Shown: one piece after another, positions 54,312-63,826 of the stretch
Layout of the letters: each line of letters starts with the position of its first letter
How positions within the stretch are numbered: position 1 is the first letter of the stretch
NCBI GenBank assembly: GCA_009859145.1
Contig: VRVR01000049.1
Location: 1 to 64,000, forward strand
Length of the DNA: 64,000 nucleotides
Source of the DNA: Andalucia godoyi
Taxonomy: Eukaryota > Discoba > Jakobea > Jakobida > Andaluciidae
Reading direction: 5' to 3'
Notes under the pieces: model-generated
The model's database searches: none
What the model was told of the DNA's origin: nothing
Seen by the model: only the letters and a program-made list of their open reading frames with translations
Position numbers and translations under genes: made by a program

Positions 54312-54485
54312 ACGGCGGTCATCATCCTGCTTGCTCTCATGCTTCCTTTCCTTCAATGACTGGCTTTATCGCTCCCCCTTATCTTCACCTGGATACTTTA
54401 CAAAAACTTACAAATCCTACTACTATTTGGATAAACACGTTGCGTACATACATGCATAGATACATTGTCTGGATTTTTCCGTATT
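54312..54485. other. Short convergent spacer
   Basis: Between the helicase and the Tudor-type gene; no features beyond T-rich DNA. Confidence 0.5.
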
Positions 54486-54797
54486 TTAGTCCAGTGGAAA
54501 CACCTGGGAGTGGTTGCGAAGGACAGATTTCCCATTGTAAGCCGCAATCACATACACTGGATCTTCGGCAGAGGCGCTGCACGAAACCTTGACGTCGTCC
54601 TCGTCCGCCCACTCGGGAGCAATGGATCCTTCCGTAACCACATCCACAATCCGGCCACGCGTCAGTCCTTTCGTGCCCTCGTAACCTGGAATGTCCCAAG
54701 TGACCGTCGTTCCTTTTGGCAGGGCTTGGGGAGCACGAAGACCTCCACGCATGGCCCTTTCCATCTTGCCACTTGCATCCTCTGGTCTGTCCGACAT
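54486..54797 (-). CDS. HVA1-type Tudor-domain protein, 103 aa
   Basis: The ATG at 54797 gives MSDRPEDASGKMERAMRGGL. Residues 30-103 match the small 'hypervirulence-associated' HVA1 Tudor-like domain found in fungi, bacteria and plants: LPKGTTVTWDIPGYEG, TRGRIVDVVTEGSIA, EDPVYVIAAYNGKSVLRNHS. The name comes from a fungal screen and does not imply virulence here. The function of this domain is not settled; binding of a protein or nucleic acid is assumed from the fold. A TC-rich tract precedes the ATG. Confidence 0.75.
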   Translation of the reverse strand: MSDRPEDASGKMERAMRGGLRAPQALPKGTTVTWDIPGYEGTKGLTRGRIVDVVTEGSIAPEWADEDDVKVSCSASAEDPVYVIAAYNGKSVLRNHSQVFPLD

Positions 54798-55178
54798 GGC
54801 TGTCTTTGCCTTTTGTCTTTCTTTTGTCTTCCCTTTTTTTCCTTTTTTTCCTTTTTTTTTTGGTCTCTCTCCGTACCAGTCTAAGCATTTAGACACGCAA
54901 CAACAAAAACATCGCGCCGTGTGACCGGGACGGGGAAGTGGCGAAAACGCACGAGTCTTGTATCGTTGGGGAGGGCACAGTCATGTCCAGTAGAAGTGCC
55001 TCCTCCTCCCGCATCAATCCGTACGAGCATATCTCTCGAAGTTGCGAGGTGAACGAGTGCTTCGAAAGGTGGCAAGTCAGCAAATAATAATAATAATAAT
55101 AATAATAATTACAAGAAGAAGAAGAAAAGAAGAAGAAAAGAAAGAGACGATAGCAAAACAATAAAAGACGAGACAGGA
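54798..55178. other. Intergenic region
   Basis: Holds the pyrimidine-rich leader of the Tudor gene, an AAT trinucleotide repeat (55083-55110) and an AAGAAG repeat (55113-55145) at the 3' side of ATM1. No gene supported. Confidence 0.5.
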
Positions 55179-57395
55179 TCAGAAAGACTCATGCTTCTTG
55201 TCAACGGTTGGCAAGCGATCGTGTTGCTGTTTCCACAGTCGGGCGTAAAGCCCGCCGTTGGCGAGTAGTTCGTGGTGTGGCCCCTCCTCGACAATCCGAC
55301 CTTGGTCCAACACTACGATTTTATCGCACATGACGACCGTGGATAGTCTGTGGGCAATGACGACAGCCGTTCGGTTTTTGGCAAGATCGCGCAAAGCATC
55401 CATAACAGCCCTTTCGGTAGCCGAATCGAGTGCCGAAGTCGCTTCATCGCACACAAGAATCGGCGCGTCCTTGAGCATAGCCCGAGCGATTGCAACTCGC
55501 TGACGCTCTCCTCCCGACAAACCCATTCCACGTTCACCAACGACGCTCTCAACACCCATCGGAAGGCGCTGCACCAGCTCCAGCAACCGCGCACGTTTCA
55601 GCACGTCTTCAAGCCGGTCTTTCATCGCAGCAGGAAGCGAACCCAGCGTTGTGCACGCGTCTCCGTTCTCTGATCTCCTTTGTCGGTACTCTGCATCGCC
55701 ATACAAAATATTGTGAAGCAATGTGTCGTTGAAAAGCACAATGTCTTGTGGAACTACCCCGACAAATCTCCGCCACGAGTCTGCATCTATGGTGCGAAGC
55801 GATGCGGAACCGAGAAGCAAGTCGCCCGATGTCGGCGTAAGCAGTCCGTACAATAGCCGTGTAAGCGTAGACTTTCCAGAGCCTGATGGACCCACAATCC
55901 CAACGCTTGTGCCTGCTTCCACGGAAAATGTCACATCGGTCAAAACCATTCTTTCCGGCAAGGACGACGACGGTGCGGCGGAGGAGGAGGAGGAAGAAGA
56001 AGAAGAAGAAGATGGGTTGCTGGAAGACGTGCTGGAAGACGTACTAGGCGAACGCGATGGATATGCAAATGAAAGATGGGAGAGTGTGACGTTGCTCGAC
56101 TCTGCCATTTCCCTCGTTGCGAAAATCCTTGCTGTTTCTTCTTTTTCGCCTCCAAGAAACCACTGCTGCTGCTGAGCGGCGACTGCTGGTTCCATTTTCA
56201 ACAGCACGATCAGTGCCTCGAGATCCACGATGGATTGACGGATTTCTCTGTATAGCGACCCCAGAAACCCCAGGGGAACCGCGATTTGCATCAGAAGGCC
56301 ATTCACCAGCACAACATCCCCAACGGAGCATGTTCCGTTTGCAACTCCCACAACCGATGCGCCCATCATTGATGCAACGGCAAGCGCCATGACCGCCCCT
56401 TGCCCAAAATTCAGCACTGCAAGCGACTCATGCGCAGCGATCGCTTCCTTTTGATATGCCTTCAGCAGCGCTCCCAAGCGCCCTTTTTCCAGCAGCTCTC
56501 CGTTGAAATATCTCACTGTTTCATAGTTTGTGACGCTGTCCATTGCTGCAGTCGTTGCGCGGTTGTCTGCCTCGTTCATTCTCCGGCGGATCACCGTCCG
56601 GGCTTTGGTCACCCAGAGCGTAAACCCTCCGTAGATCCCCACCGACGCGAGCGCACCGATGGCATAGAACGGAGAGAGAAGCGAGGAGAGGACAATGCAA
56701 GCCAAGGAAAGTTCCAAAAATGCCGGAAACAGATGCAGCGCGGTTGCAGAGAGCAGAAAGGAGAGCCCGTCGACCCCGCGCTCAATCGTCCGAAACAAGA
56801 GCGCCGGCGAAGTCGCAGCGAGAAATGGCGAGGGCAGTGTAGAAAGATGTGCATGAGAAGCAGCGAGTAGCACAGCAGAAGAGTGCTCGGAAACCCGAGA
56901 AAACAACGCGGATCGCAACTCGGAAAACAGCGAAGATAGAATCCGAAGGCCTCCGTAGCAAGCAACTGCAGCGAGCGCAGTCGTCAGGACTGTTGTAGAC
57001 ACTGTTGGAGCAGCCGAAAGCGAGTCTATTGCATATTTCAGTGATAAGGGAATGCAAACAGCCACTAATTTCGAGGATGTCAACAGCGCAATCGACGAGC
57101 AGACGAGAAATCGAACTTTCCTTGGCGAAGGCGAAGTGCCGGTGCCGGTGGCCGCAGCAGAGGCGGTTGGTGGCCACAAGAACCGAGAAAGCAGCATTGG
57201 AATCGATGTTCTCGGAGATGCGATTCCCGACAGTTCATCCGAAAATCGAGGATTGGACAGGCTACGGCTGCTGCCAGTTGGAGGCAGCGGTGGCTTGATG
57301 ACGCTGGAAAAGGATCGCAGTGAAAAGGCATGTTGAGGAGACGGTCGCGTTCGAAGAAAGGAACCACTCGAGCGGACGATCCGAACACTGAACAT
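55179..57395 (-). CDS. ABCB7: Mitochondrial ABC transporter ATM1/ABCB7, 738 aa
   Basis: A half-transporter of the inner mitochondrial membrane that exports a sulfur/glutathione species for cytosolic Fe-S assembly. The ATG at 57395 opens an Arg/Ser-rich presequence ([20 protein letters not shown]). Six membrane helices follow. The ATM1 signature is present: [68 protein letters not shown] and [15 protein letters not shown]. The nucleotide domain has Walker [10 protein letters not shown] (about 502), signature LSGGERQR, Walker [13 protein letters not shown] and the H-loop AHRLST. A polyserine insertion (coded by TCT/TCC runs near 55985-56010) precedes the nucleotide domain. Confidence 0.93.
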   Translation of the reverse strand: MFSVRIVRSSGSFLRTRPSPQHAFSLRSFSSVIKPPLPPTGSSRSLSNPRFSDELSGIASPRTSIPMLLSRFLWPPTASAAATGTGTSPSPRKVRFLVCSSIALLTSSKLVAVCIPLSLKYAIDSLSAAPTVSTTVLTTALAAVACYGGLRILSSLFSELRSALFSRVSEHSSAVLLAASHAHLSTLPSPFLAATSPALLFRTIERGVDGLSFLLSATALHLFPAFLELSLACIVLSSLLSPFYAIGALASVGIYGGFTLWVTKARTVIRRRMNEADNRATTAAMDSVTNYETVRYFNGELLEKGRLGALLKAYQKEAIAAHESLAVLNFGQGAVMALAVASMMGASVVGVANGTCSVGDVVLVNGLLMQIAVPLGFLGSLYREIRQSIVDLEALIVLLKMEPAVAAQQQQWFLGGEKEETARIFATREMAESSNVTLSHLSFAYPSRSPSTSSSTSSSNPSSSSSSSSSSSAAPSSSLPERMVLTDVTFSVEAGTSVGIVGPSGSGKSTLTRLLYGLLTPTSGDLLLGSASLRTIDADSWRRFVGVVPQDIVLFNDTLLHNILYGDAEYRQRRSENGDACTTLGSLPAAMKDRLEDVLKRARLLELVQRLPMGVESVVGERGMGLSGGERQRVAIARAMLKDAPILVCDEATSALDSATERAVMDALRDLAKNRTAVVIAHRLSTVVMCDKIVVLDQGRIVEEGPHHELLANGGLYARLWKQQHDRLPTVDKKHESF

Positions 57396-57423
57396 TGTTC
57401 GAGAGTTCCTGCAGTCCCCCGAG

Positions 57424-57477
57424 CTCCCAACTCCCAACTCCCAACTCCCAACTCCCAACTCCCAACTCCCAGCTCCA
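57424..57477. repeat. 7-bp minisatellite (CCCAACT)n in the ATM1 leader
   Basis: About seven copies of cccaact run directly upstream of the ATM1 start. If the frame were read through it would encode a GSWELGV heptad repeat. The unit is G-rich on the sense strand (AGTTGGG) and resembles a drifted telomere repeat. Confidence 0.92.
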
Positions 57478-57598
57478 GCAAAAGCAAACGCAACAATAAG
57501 TAGATAAGCAGATAAGCAGATGAATGATAAAAAATGAAAAAGCAGAAGCGGAGGGAAAAAAACGAGACTCCTCAAAAACTTTTGAATTGACGCGCGGA

Positions 57599-57907
57599 AT
57601 GCCCAAATGGAGTGCGAGGCTTCATCGTAGACGGGGGTATTTCTTTTTTTACGCCAGCTGGAAATTCCGCAGTCTACCGTCCAAGTGCGTTGGTTCTGGC
57701 TTCGCGGCCGTTCATTCGGATCGAGGACACAACGGACGTCAAAAGTGGCGCGGCATCAAGATTGTCGCTGAAGGACCAACGGTGACTTGCCAAGAGAAAG
57801 CAGAAAAGAAAGAAAGAAATTTAAAAAAACCCCTTGGACTGGGAATGGCTCTCATTCCTCCAGAAAGAGCGTCCACCAGAGAAGACTGCATGCGGAGACC
57901 AAGATGA
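57599..57907 (+). CDS. Possible small basic protein, 102 aa
   Basis: A frame opening at an ATG at 57599 ([20 protein letters not shown]) is rich in Arg and Lys and has some ordered-looking parts ([20 protein letters not shown]). No family is recognised and no purine-rich leader precedes it. It may be a real basic protein (nuclear or mitochondrial) or chance. Low confidence. Confidence 0.28.
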   Translation: MPKWSARLHRRRGYFFFYASWKFRSLPSKCVGSGFAAVHSDRGHNGRQKWRGIKIVAEGPTVTCQEKAEKKERNLKKPLGLGMALIPPERASTREDCMRRPR

Positions 57908-58095
57908 GAAGGGGACAAGTTCAAACACTTAGCGTAGAATTATTATTATCTTTTTTTAAAGGATTTATGGGTTAGTGAGTTGCTGTACAAGGGGATATTG
58001 GGATACGATACGAAAACAAAAGACAAAACAAAAAAGGCAAAGCAAACGACGGTGATTGATCATGCATAATTGGTGGGAGTAGATGGATGAGCTGG
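57908..58095. other. Intergenic
   Basis: AT-rich with no supported gene. Confidence 0.4.
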
Positions 58096-58632
58096 CTACG
58101 TCGGTGGAGACGCGAACGGGCGGCTAGGGTTTGTAGGGCTTTGACTGGAGTGGGGTCGGTGGATAGAGGAGTGGTGGATTAGGGTAGGGTTTAGAGAAGG
58201 AAAGAGCATCGAAGGGAATTTGAAATGCAGAGGATGCGGGAGGACACGAGTTTGCAGGACTTGTTGGACGAAGGGGAAGGCGGGCAGAGAAAAGAGGGCT
58301 GGGTGGGAGTGGTTTGGCGCGAAGGAGTGGGAGGGAGGCTGAGAGGGGTCCGCTGCCGAGGGAAAAAAGGGATCCATCGCATGGGGCTCGGAGGCCGGAG
58401 GAGCCAGCGCCGTCGGACTCGATTCCAAAACAGGGCTATTGAGGGCTCGTGACGACGCCAGTTTCGGAAGAATCGCCATGTAGCCTTGGGCATCCCGCAT
58501 AATGCGCCGCCGCTCATGCGACTGGATGCGGTTCAGAATTGCCTTTTTATTATCTCGTCGGGCGGGTCCAGTCGCCGAATCGGGACGGTGTGATGGCGGT
58601 GACGGCGGTGACGGCGACGATGAAAACTCCAT
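58096..58632 (-). CDS. Proline/serine-rich hypothetical protein, 178 aa
   Basis: The chosen ATG at 58632 gives MEFSSSPSPPSPPSHRPDSA. One basic helical segment (RRDNKKAILNRIQSHERRRI) is followed by about 120 Pro/Ser/His-rich disordered residues. No family known. A CT-rich (sense purine-rich) tract lies upstream, as for many expressed genes here. It could be a transcriptional or scaffold protein; the composition alone does not say. Confidence 0.5.
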   Translation of the reverse strand: MEFSSSPSPPSPPSHRPDSATGPARRDNKKAILNRIQSHERRRIMRDAQGYMAILPKLASSRALNSPVLESSPTALAPPASEPHAMDPFFPSAADPSQPPSHSFAPNHSHPALFSLPAFPFVQQVLQTRVLPHPLHFKFPSMLFPSLNPTLIHHSSIHRPHSSQSPTNPSRPFASPPT

Positions 58633-59909
58633 GACATGGCTCAATGTGCTCCTGGCCCTCTCTTTCCCTTCTATTTCCCGTGCTTGCTTTTCCTTTCCAA
58701 AAAATGCTTTCGTTTCGAAAAACCCACCCAAAGTATTAATTAATTGATTTAATTGATTTTTAAAAAATCAATGAAAAATGACAGAAAACCCCCGAAAATG
58801 AAAAGAGAAACGCACGAGTTTTTGAACGCCAGGAATAATTTAAAAAAGAATGCGGCTATTCCTGCTTGTTTTTGATGAAATGGGAGAGAACGGAAAGGAA
58901 CCGAAGTGATGAGGAAAGCAGAGAAAATGGCAAGGAAAAGGAGAGAGGACGGCGGAAGCTCAGGCGAAAGTGTCGGGGCCTCGGGGTTTCGGGGGGGAGG
59001 GGAGTTCAAAGGTGGGGGGGCGCTGGATGGAATTGGCCAAAGGGGAAACTTGTTGGCGACCTCACGAGTCGCCAAAGGTATCCTCAACAACCGCCCAGTT
59101 GTTCAATTTGGGCAAAGCGGGGAAACTGGCCCTTTCCAGCACTGGCTCGATTGGCTATTTTGGGGAATCGACAGGGCGAACCGTCTGCTCCGCTCGCCTT
59201 CTTCTTTTGGAAATGGTCATTGCCGCCTTGACGGGTCATTGTCGGGTCATTTACCCCGCACGTCGTCGTTCCGCTGGCAACAAAAACGAAATCTCCGCCT
59301 CCCCTTTCCACGACTTCGCGTTTTACTTGTTGTAACTTCGTTTTGAGAGTCGGTCTCTCTCAGAAACACGTGCAGCGGGGATGCATCGACATCTACTTTG
59401 AAGAACGTGGTGTGCATGTACTTGTGTATTTTGCTGGACCCTGCCCCTCTAGATGACTGATTTTCGCAGGATCGATTGTCATGCAAAACCTTGCAATAGT
59501 GCCAGTGAGAGCCAATTCGTATTAATGCAGTGTGTCGCAGGCGTAATAAATTTAATTTTTAAAAAATTGAGAACCTCCCTTCCGTAAAAGTCACGGCGAT
59601 CGTTTCGTTGTTTCTTTTCTTCTTCCCCCTCCCTTCGTTCGTGATTATTCATTTGTACATAAACGGTCACCCTGTTGGGGATCCCGATCTCTGTGCACTG
59701 CTCTTCTCGACGCCCGCTTTTTTCTTGCACATTCGAAGTGCTCTTTCTGTTCGTGATCACTCACCGAGCGCAGGTCGCAGAAACTGAAGTTAATATTGAA
59801 AAAAGAACATGTCGAAGAATCCACTGAAAAACAAGAGAAAAAGGCACGAGGGAATGCAGTTCGGGATTAGACATCATCAAACGATCTCCAGGTGGTCCAA
59901 GGTACGCAA
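58633..59909. other. Long intergenic region
   Basis: About 1.28 kb. Three overlapping plus-strand open frames (58866-59346) compete without clear homology; G-rich tracts occur at 58988-59020. Nothing convincing is seen between 59350 and 59909 apart from AT-rich DNA near 59545. It may hold a non-coding RNA or an unrecognised gene. Confidence 0.4.
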
Positions 59910-59998
59910 AGCCGCGTGGCGCAGTGGATTAGCGTGTCTGCCTCCTATCGTGATGTTTTGGAAAGCAGAGGGTCCCGGGTTCGAACCCCGGCGTGGCT
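59910..59998 (+). tRNA. tRNA-Arg (CCT) with a 16-nt intron
   Basis: The acceptor AGCCGCG pairs with CGTGGCT (one G-T wobble). The D arm is GCGCAGTGGATTAGCGT, the anticodon stem TCTGC/GCAGA, and the T arm CCGGGTTCGAACCCCGG. The anticodon loop is 23 bases long; CCT is at 59944-59946, and a canonical intron of 16 nt (59948-59963) directly follows position 37, leaving a 7-base loop and a 73-nt mature tRNA. Confidence 0.93.
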
Positions 59999-60121
59999 GT
60001 AACTTTTTTTTATATTTTTTTATATTTTTTTCTTCTTTCTTTTATCTTCTTTTTCCGCCTGGTGTCTCTCGCAGTAAACAGACAGAAAGGGGGGAAGCGA
60101 AGAGAGAAGGGGAAGAGAAAG

Positions 60122-60382
60122 ATGAGTGATCCCAAGCCAACTGCATTGCTGGACCGAGCGGCTCGAGCGGCATGCTATGAAGCTCGGGATCCATATCTCG
60201 CATGCATGGACGCCGCACCGCCTGGTACAGCTGCTGCTTCATCGGCATTGGGGCAGCCAACATCGGCTCGCTGTGCTTCTCTTCGGAAGGAATTTGAAGC
60301 GAAATGCCCTGCGTCGTGGGTCTCTTATTTCATCGATCTTCATCGCAATGCAAAACGAATGGTGCCTGGGAAGCAACAGTAG
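60122..60382 (+). CDS. COA6: Cytochrome c oxidase assembly factor COA6, 86 aa
   Basis: A small intermembrane-space protein that helps deliver copper to COX2. The ATG at 60122 has a 50-base purine-rich leader. It carries the COA6-specific pair CX9C (CYEARDPYLAC) and CX10C (CASLRKEFEAKC) followed by PASWVSYFIDLHRNAK, matching the family's PQQWIKYF region. No presequence, as expected for MIA40 import. It starts about 120 bases after the tRNA-Arg gene. Confidence 0.9.
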   Translation: MSDPKPTALLDRAARAACYEARDPYLACMDAAPPGTAAASSALGQPTSARCASLRKEFEAKCPASWVSYFIDLHRNAKRMVPGKQQ

Positions 60383-60704
60383 TGCACCACCAGCTGTAAA
60401 GCCATCTGCTTGAATTGGCGGATTGAAAAGTGCGAAAACTGGCGACTGTACTCGAACGTGTAGTGCGTGTGTGTGTACTGTGTACTGGACTTCGGGTTTT
60501 TGTTAGGGAGGCATGAAGAGAGGTTCTCTGCTTTCCTCCTTAATTAGGCGCCGGTGCATGCTCCACCTCTTCTTTTTTCTTTTATTGTTTGTTTGATTTC
60601 AGTATTTCGATTTGGTTGTTGTTGTTGTTGTTTTTTTTATATTTAAAATCTTGCTAAAGTAGAGGGAGTGTAAGAGAAGGGAGAAGGGGAGAAAGGGAGA
60701 AGGG
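60383..60704. other. Intergenic region
   Basis: TG-rich near 60460-60480 and TTG repeats near 60615-60632, then a 45-base GA-rich leader before the V-ATPase gene. No gene supported. Confidence 0.55.
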
Positions 60705-63425
60705 ATGGGCTTGCTTTTACGGTCTGCAGATATGACGCTTTTGCGTCTGATTATGCAGCGTGAGACGGCCCATGATGCCGTTTCCGAGCTTGGATCACTT
60801 GGACTTGCGCAGTTTCTTGATCTGAATCCGCACGTGAATGCGTTCCAGCGACAGTTTGTAAACGAGATTAAGAGATGCGATGAGCTTGAGCGTCGAATCC
60901 GATTTCTTCGCTCGCAGTGCCGCAAACACAATCTCTACATACCGGATCTTCTTGACTTGGCGTCCTCGTCGTCGTCGGGGCCAAATGCCAATAGCCTCTC
61001 GACGGATGTCTCGGCTCAAGTGGCAAATATCACGCTTGAGCAGCTGGAGAATATGACCGAGTCGTTCGAGAAGGATCTGCTGGATATCAATGCGCGAGGA
61101 GACGTCCTGCGTACGGATGCGGCGCGAATGGCGGAGCTTGCACATGTGCTTGATCGAGGCCGTGACTTTTTTGCAATGTCCGGCTCGACGTCCAGCTCGT
61201 ATTCGCCAAGCTCGTCCGCAAAGAATGTCGATGATGAGGACCGTGCGTTGTTTTCGTCGTCGCCAAGCTACAACGCCTCTTCTTCTGCGGCGGCAGCAGC
61301 AGCAGCAGCAGCAGCAGCGTCTGGAGAACGGGCTGTGCAGTTCGTCACTGGACTTATCCCACGTGCGAAAGTCGGCTCGTTTGAACGAATGGTGTTCCGT
61401 GCAACTCGTGGAAACTCCTTTGTGCGGACACATGAGCTTGCGACTGCAGTTGTGGACCCCGTATCGGGAGAGTCGGTGATGAAGAACGTGCTTGCAGTGT
61501 TCTTCCATGGTTCAAGACTTCGTACAAAGATCGTGAAGTTGTGCGAATCGTATGGTGCAACTCTCTATCCGTATCCCGAGGACTCGTCGGAGCTTGTGTC
61601 CGTGCTGGAGCAGGTTCGTCGCAGAAGTGTGGAATTGGGCAGCGTACTTTCACAGACCGAGGAACAGCGCAAGGCACTGCTCGTCAAGATTGCCGGTGCT
61701 CTCGAACTCTGGAGCTACAAGGTGACAGTCGAAAAGGCGGTGTTTCATACCATGAACAAGATGGACTGGGTTTCGTCGGATCGAACGGTTACCGCCGAGG
61801 TCTGGGTTCCTGCGCGCAGTGTTGAGCAGATCCGAGTGGCGCTCATGACTGCCGAAAGAACTTCAAAGGCGTCTGTCGGATGCATCTTGACTCCTGTGGG
61901 TATTGACCACCTGCCGGTCAATGCGAAACCGACGTATTTTGAAACCAATGAAGTCACGCAGGCTTTCCAGGATATCGTGGAATCCTACGGTGTTGCGCGG
62001 TACAAGGAGATCAACCCTGCCGTCTTTGCAATCATTACGTTCCCGTTCTTGTTTGCAGTCATGTTTGGTGATTGGGGTCATGGTATCTTGCTCACGTTGT
62101 TTGGGCTTTGGTTGCTGTTTTCTGCAAAGAAGTTTAAGCGGCTGCAGGCAAAGCGCCAGCTCAACGAGATTCTCGGCATGATGTTTGGCGGCCGGTGGGT
62201 GATTGTTTTTATGGGTCTTTTCTCCATCTATGTCGGTATCCTCTACAACGATTGGTTTGCGCTGTCCTTCGACTGGTTTGGAACAACGTATACGTTCCAC
62301 GAGACGATGAAGGACGGGAAGAAGGTCGACATTGGAACACACACTGTGGAGCGTACCTATCCTATTGGAATCGATCCTGCCTGGTACGGAACCACGAACA
62401 AGCTGACCTTCTACAACTCGCTCAAGATGAAGCTGTCCGTTCTTCTGGGAGTGATTCACATGCTTGTCGGTGTTTGCATGGGTTTGCTGAATATGATCTA
62501 CCGTTCAGACTGGTTTGATGTGGTCGTGGAGTTCATTCCAATGTTCGTTTTCCTTGCCGGCACGTTTGGGTATATGTGCATCCTCATCATCATCAAGTGG
62601 AATATTGACTGGTCCATTGCTGGCCGTGAAGCACCATCGTTGCTGCAGACAATGACGGACTTCTTCCTCTCTCCTGGTACTGTGCAGGCAGAGACCTTTT
62701 CTGGCCAGGCTGCCGTGCAAGCTGTTCTTTTGCTGGTTGCGTTCCTGGTTGTCCCGGTTTTGCTTCTGGGAAAGCCGCTGCACGAGCGTGCTCACCACAA
62801 GAAGCTCCATGGTGGCTCCTCGAGCCACGCAAACCAAGCCTCGGGTTTCTCCACGGGATCCGAGACTGCATCTGACGAATCGCAGATCGCACTGCACAGA
62901 CATGGCCAGCACCATCATGATGGTCAGTCCTCTGCATCGGGACACAACGGAACTGCTGTTGCTGCAGGCGGTGGTGCTGCCGCACTGGCTGTTCACGAAG
63001 AGGAGTTCCAGTTTGGCGATGTGATGGTCAAACAGATCATTCATACCATTGAGTACGTTCTTGGCTGCATTTCCAACACTGCATCGTACCTGCGTCTATG
63101 GGCCCTGTCTCTTGCGCACGCGCAGCTCTCAGAAGTATTCTGGGAAATGATCTTTCTCCTCGCAATCAAGGCAGACGTGTACGGAATCTTTGTTTACGTT
63201 GGCTTTGCCGTGTGGGCTGCAGCAACTGTCGGTGTGCTGCTGTGCATGGAGGCTCTCTCGGCATTCCTGCATGCTCTTCGTCTCCACTGGGTCGAGTTCA
63301 TGAACAAATTCTACGCTGGTGATGGCATCAAGTTTGCTCCGTTTGACTTCAAGCACGTTCTCGCTGCTGCTGCCGAGGCCGCGGCGCAGGAACACACTGG
63401 TGTTCAGACTGCCGAACTCGATTAA
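60705..63425 (+). CDS. VPH1: V-type proton ATPase subunit a, 906 aa
   Basis: The 100-kDa V0 subunit that forms the proton half-channels with the c-ring. The N terminus MGLLLRSADMTLLRLIMQRE and VSELGSLGLAQFLDLNPHVN are typical. Residues about 160-210 contain a Ser- and Ala-rich low-complexity loop with an Ala run. The membrane half has EINPAVFAIITFPFLFAVMF with GDWGHG, and SNTASYLRLWALSLAHAQLS, which carries the Arg essential for proton transfer. A His/Gly-rich cytosolic loop (HRHGQHHHDGQSS) precedes it. Length is normal to slightly long. Single exon. Confidence 0.97.
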   Translation: MGLLLRSADMTLLRLIMQRETAHDAVSELGSLGLAQFLDLNPHVNAFQRQFVNEIKRCDELERRIRFLRSQCRKHNLYIPDLLDLASSSSSGPNANSLSTDVSAQVANITLEQLENMTESFEKDLLDINARGDVLRTDAARMAELAHVLDRGRDFFAMSGSTSSSYSPSSSAKNVDDEDRALFSSSPSYNASSSAAAAAAAAAAASGERAVQFVTGLIPRAKVGSFERMVFRATRGNSFVRTHELATAVVDPVSGESVMKNVLAVFFHGSRLRTKIVKLCESYGATLYPYPEDSSELVSVLEQVRRRSVELGSVLSQTEEQRKALLVKIAGALELWSYKVTVEKAVFHTMNKMDWVSSDRTVTAEVWVPARSVEQIRVALMTAERTSKASVGCILTPVGIDHLPVNAKPTYFETNEVTQAFQDIVESYGVARYKEINPAVFAIITFPFLFAVMFGDWGHGILLTLFGLWLLFSAKKFKRLQAKRQLNEILGMMFGGRWVIVFMGLFSIYVGILYNDWFALSFDWFGTTYTFHETMKDGKKVDIGTHTVERTYPIGIDPAWYGTTNKLTFYNSLKMKLSVLLGVIHMLVGVCMGLLNMIYRSDWFDVVVEFIPMFVFLAGTFGYMCILIIIKWNIDWSIAGREAPSLLQTMTDFFLSPGTVQAETFSGQAAVQAVLLLVAFLVVPVLLLGKPLHERAHHKKLHGGSSSHANQASGFSTGSETASDESQIALHRHGQHHHDGQSSASGHNGTAVAAGGGAAALAVHEEEFQFGDVMVKQIIHTIEYVLGCISNTASYLRLWALSLAHAQLSEVFWEMIFLLAIKADVYGIFVYVGFAVWAAATVGVLLCMEALSAFLHALRLHWVEFMNKFYAGDGIKFAPFDFKHVLAAAAEAAAQEHTGVQTAELD

Positions 63426-63826
63426 CGGTGGTGGAATTGGCCAATAACGTTTCTTCTCTATTATTTTTTCTTTTCTATACGTTTACGTTGTTGTTTTGTT
63501 TTTCTCTTTTCTTTTTTCCTTCCCTTTTCTGAAATAAAAACACTTGCGACTCTATTCCACCTGCCGTAGAAAAATAGTAGAGTACCTCTCACTTGATACT
63601 GGATACTTGAGGCTTGTCAGCGTGTCAGCGTGTCAGCGTGTCAGCGTGTCAGCGTGTCATTCACACTGTATGTATTTAATTTTTTTACTATATCTATTTA
63701 AATAGAAAATTCCTTTTTATAAATTTAAATTTGCATTTTTTTTATGATTCGTGAATTGCATCTATTGGGAGGACCTTCGTGTTGTTCTCCTTGCTGAAGT
63801 CTAGAACACCGCAGAGAGTTGAAATC
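63426..63826. other. Intergenic region with an 8-bp tandem repeat
   Basis: 3' flank of the V-ATPase gene (aataaa near 63531 could be its poly(A) signal), then the GTCAGCGT repeat, then AT-rich DNA (63670-63735). Confidence 0.6.
63616..63660. repeat. Tandem repeat, unit GTCAGCGT
   Basis: Five and a half perfect copies of an 8-bp unit; non-coding. Confidence 0.95.

Noticed and set aside
57396-57575. N-terminal extension of ATM1 containing a GSWELGV repeat
   Set aside because: It is the translation of the 7-bp minisatellite without an ATG; the Met at 57395 opens a good mitochondrial presequence.
59809-60129. 106-codon frame starting MSKNPLKNKRKRHEG
   Set aside because: The frame runs straight through the tRNA-Arg gene and the T-rich spacer, so it is chance, though the first 25 codons look protein-like.
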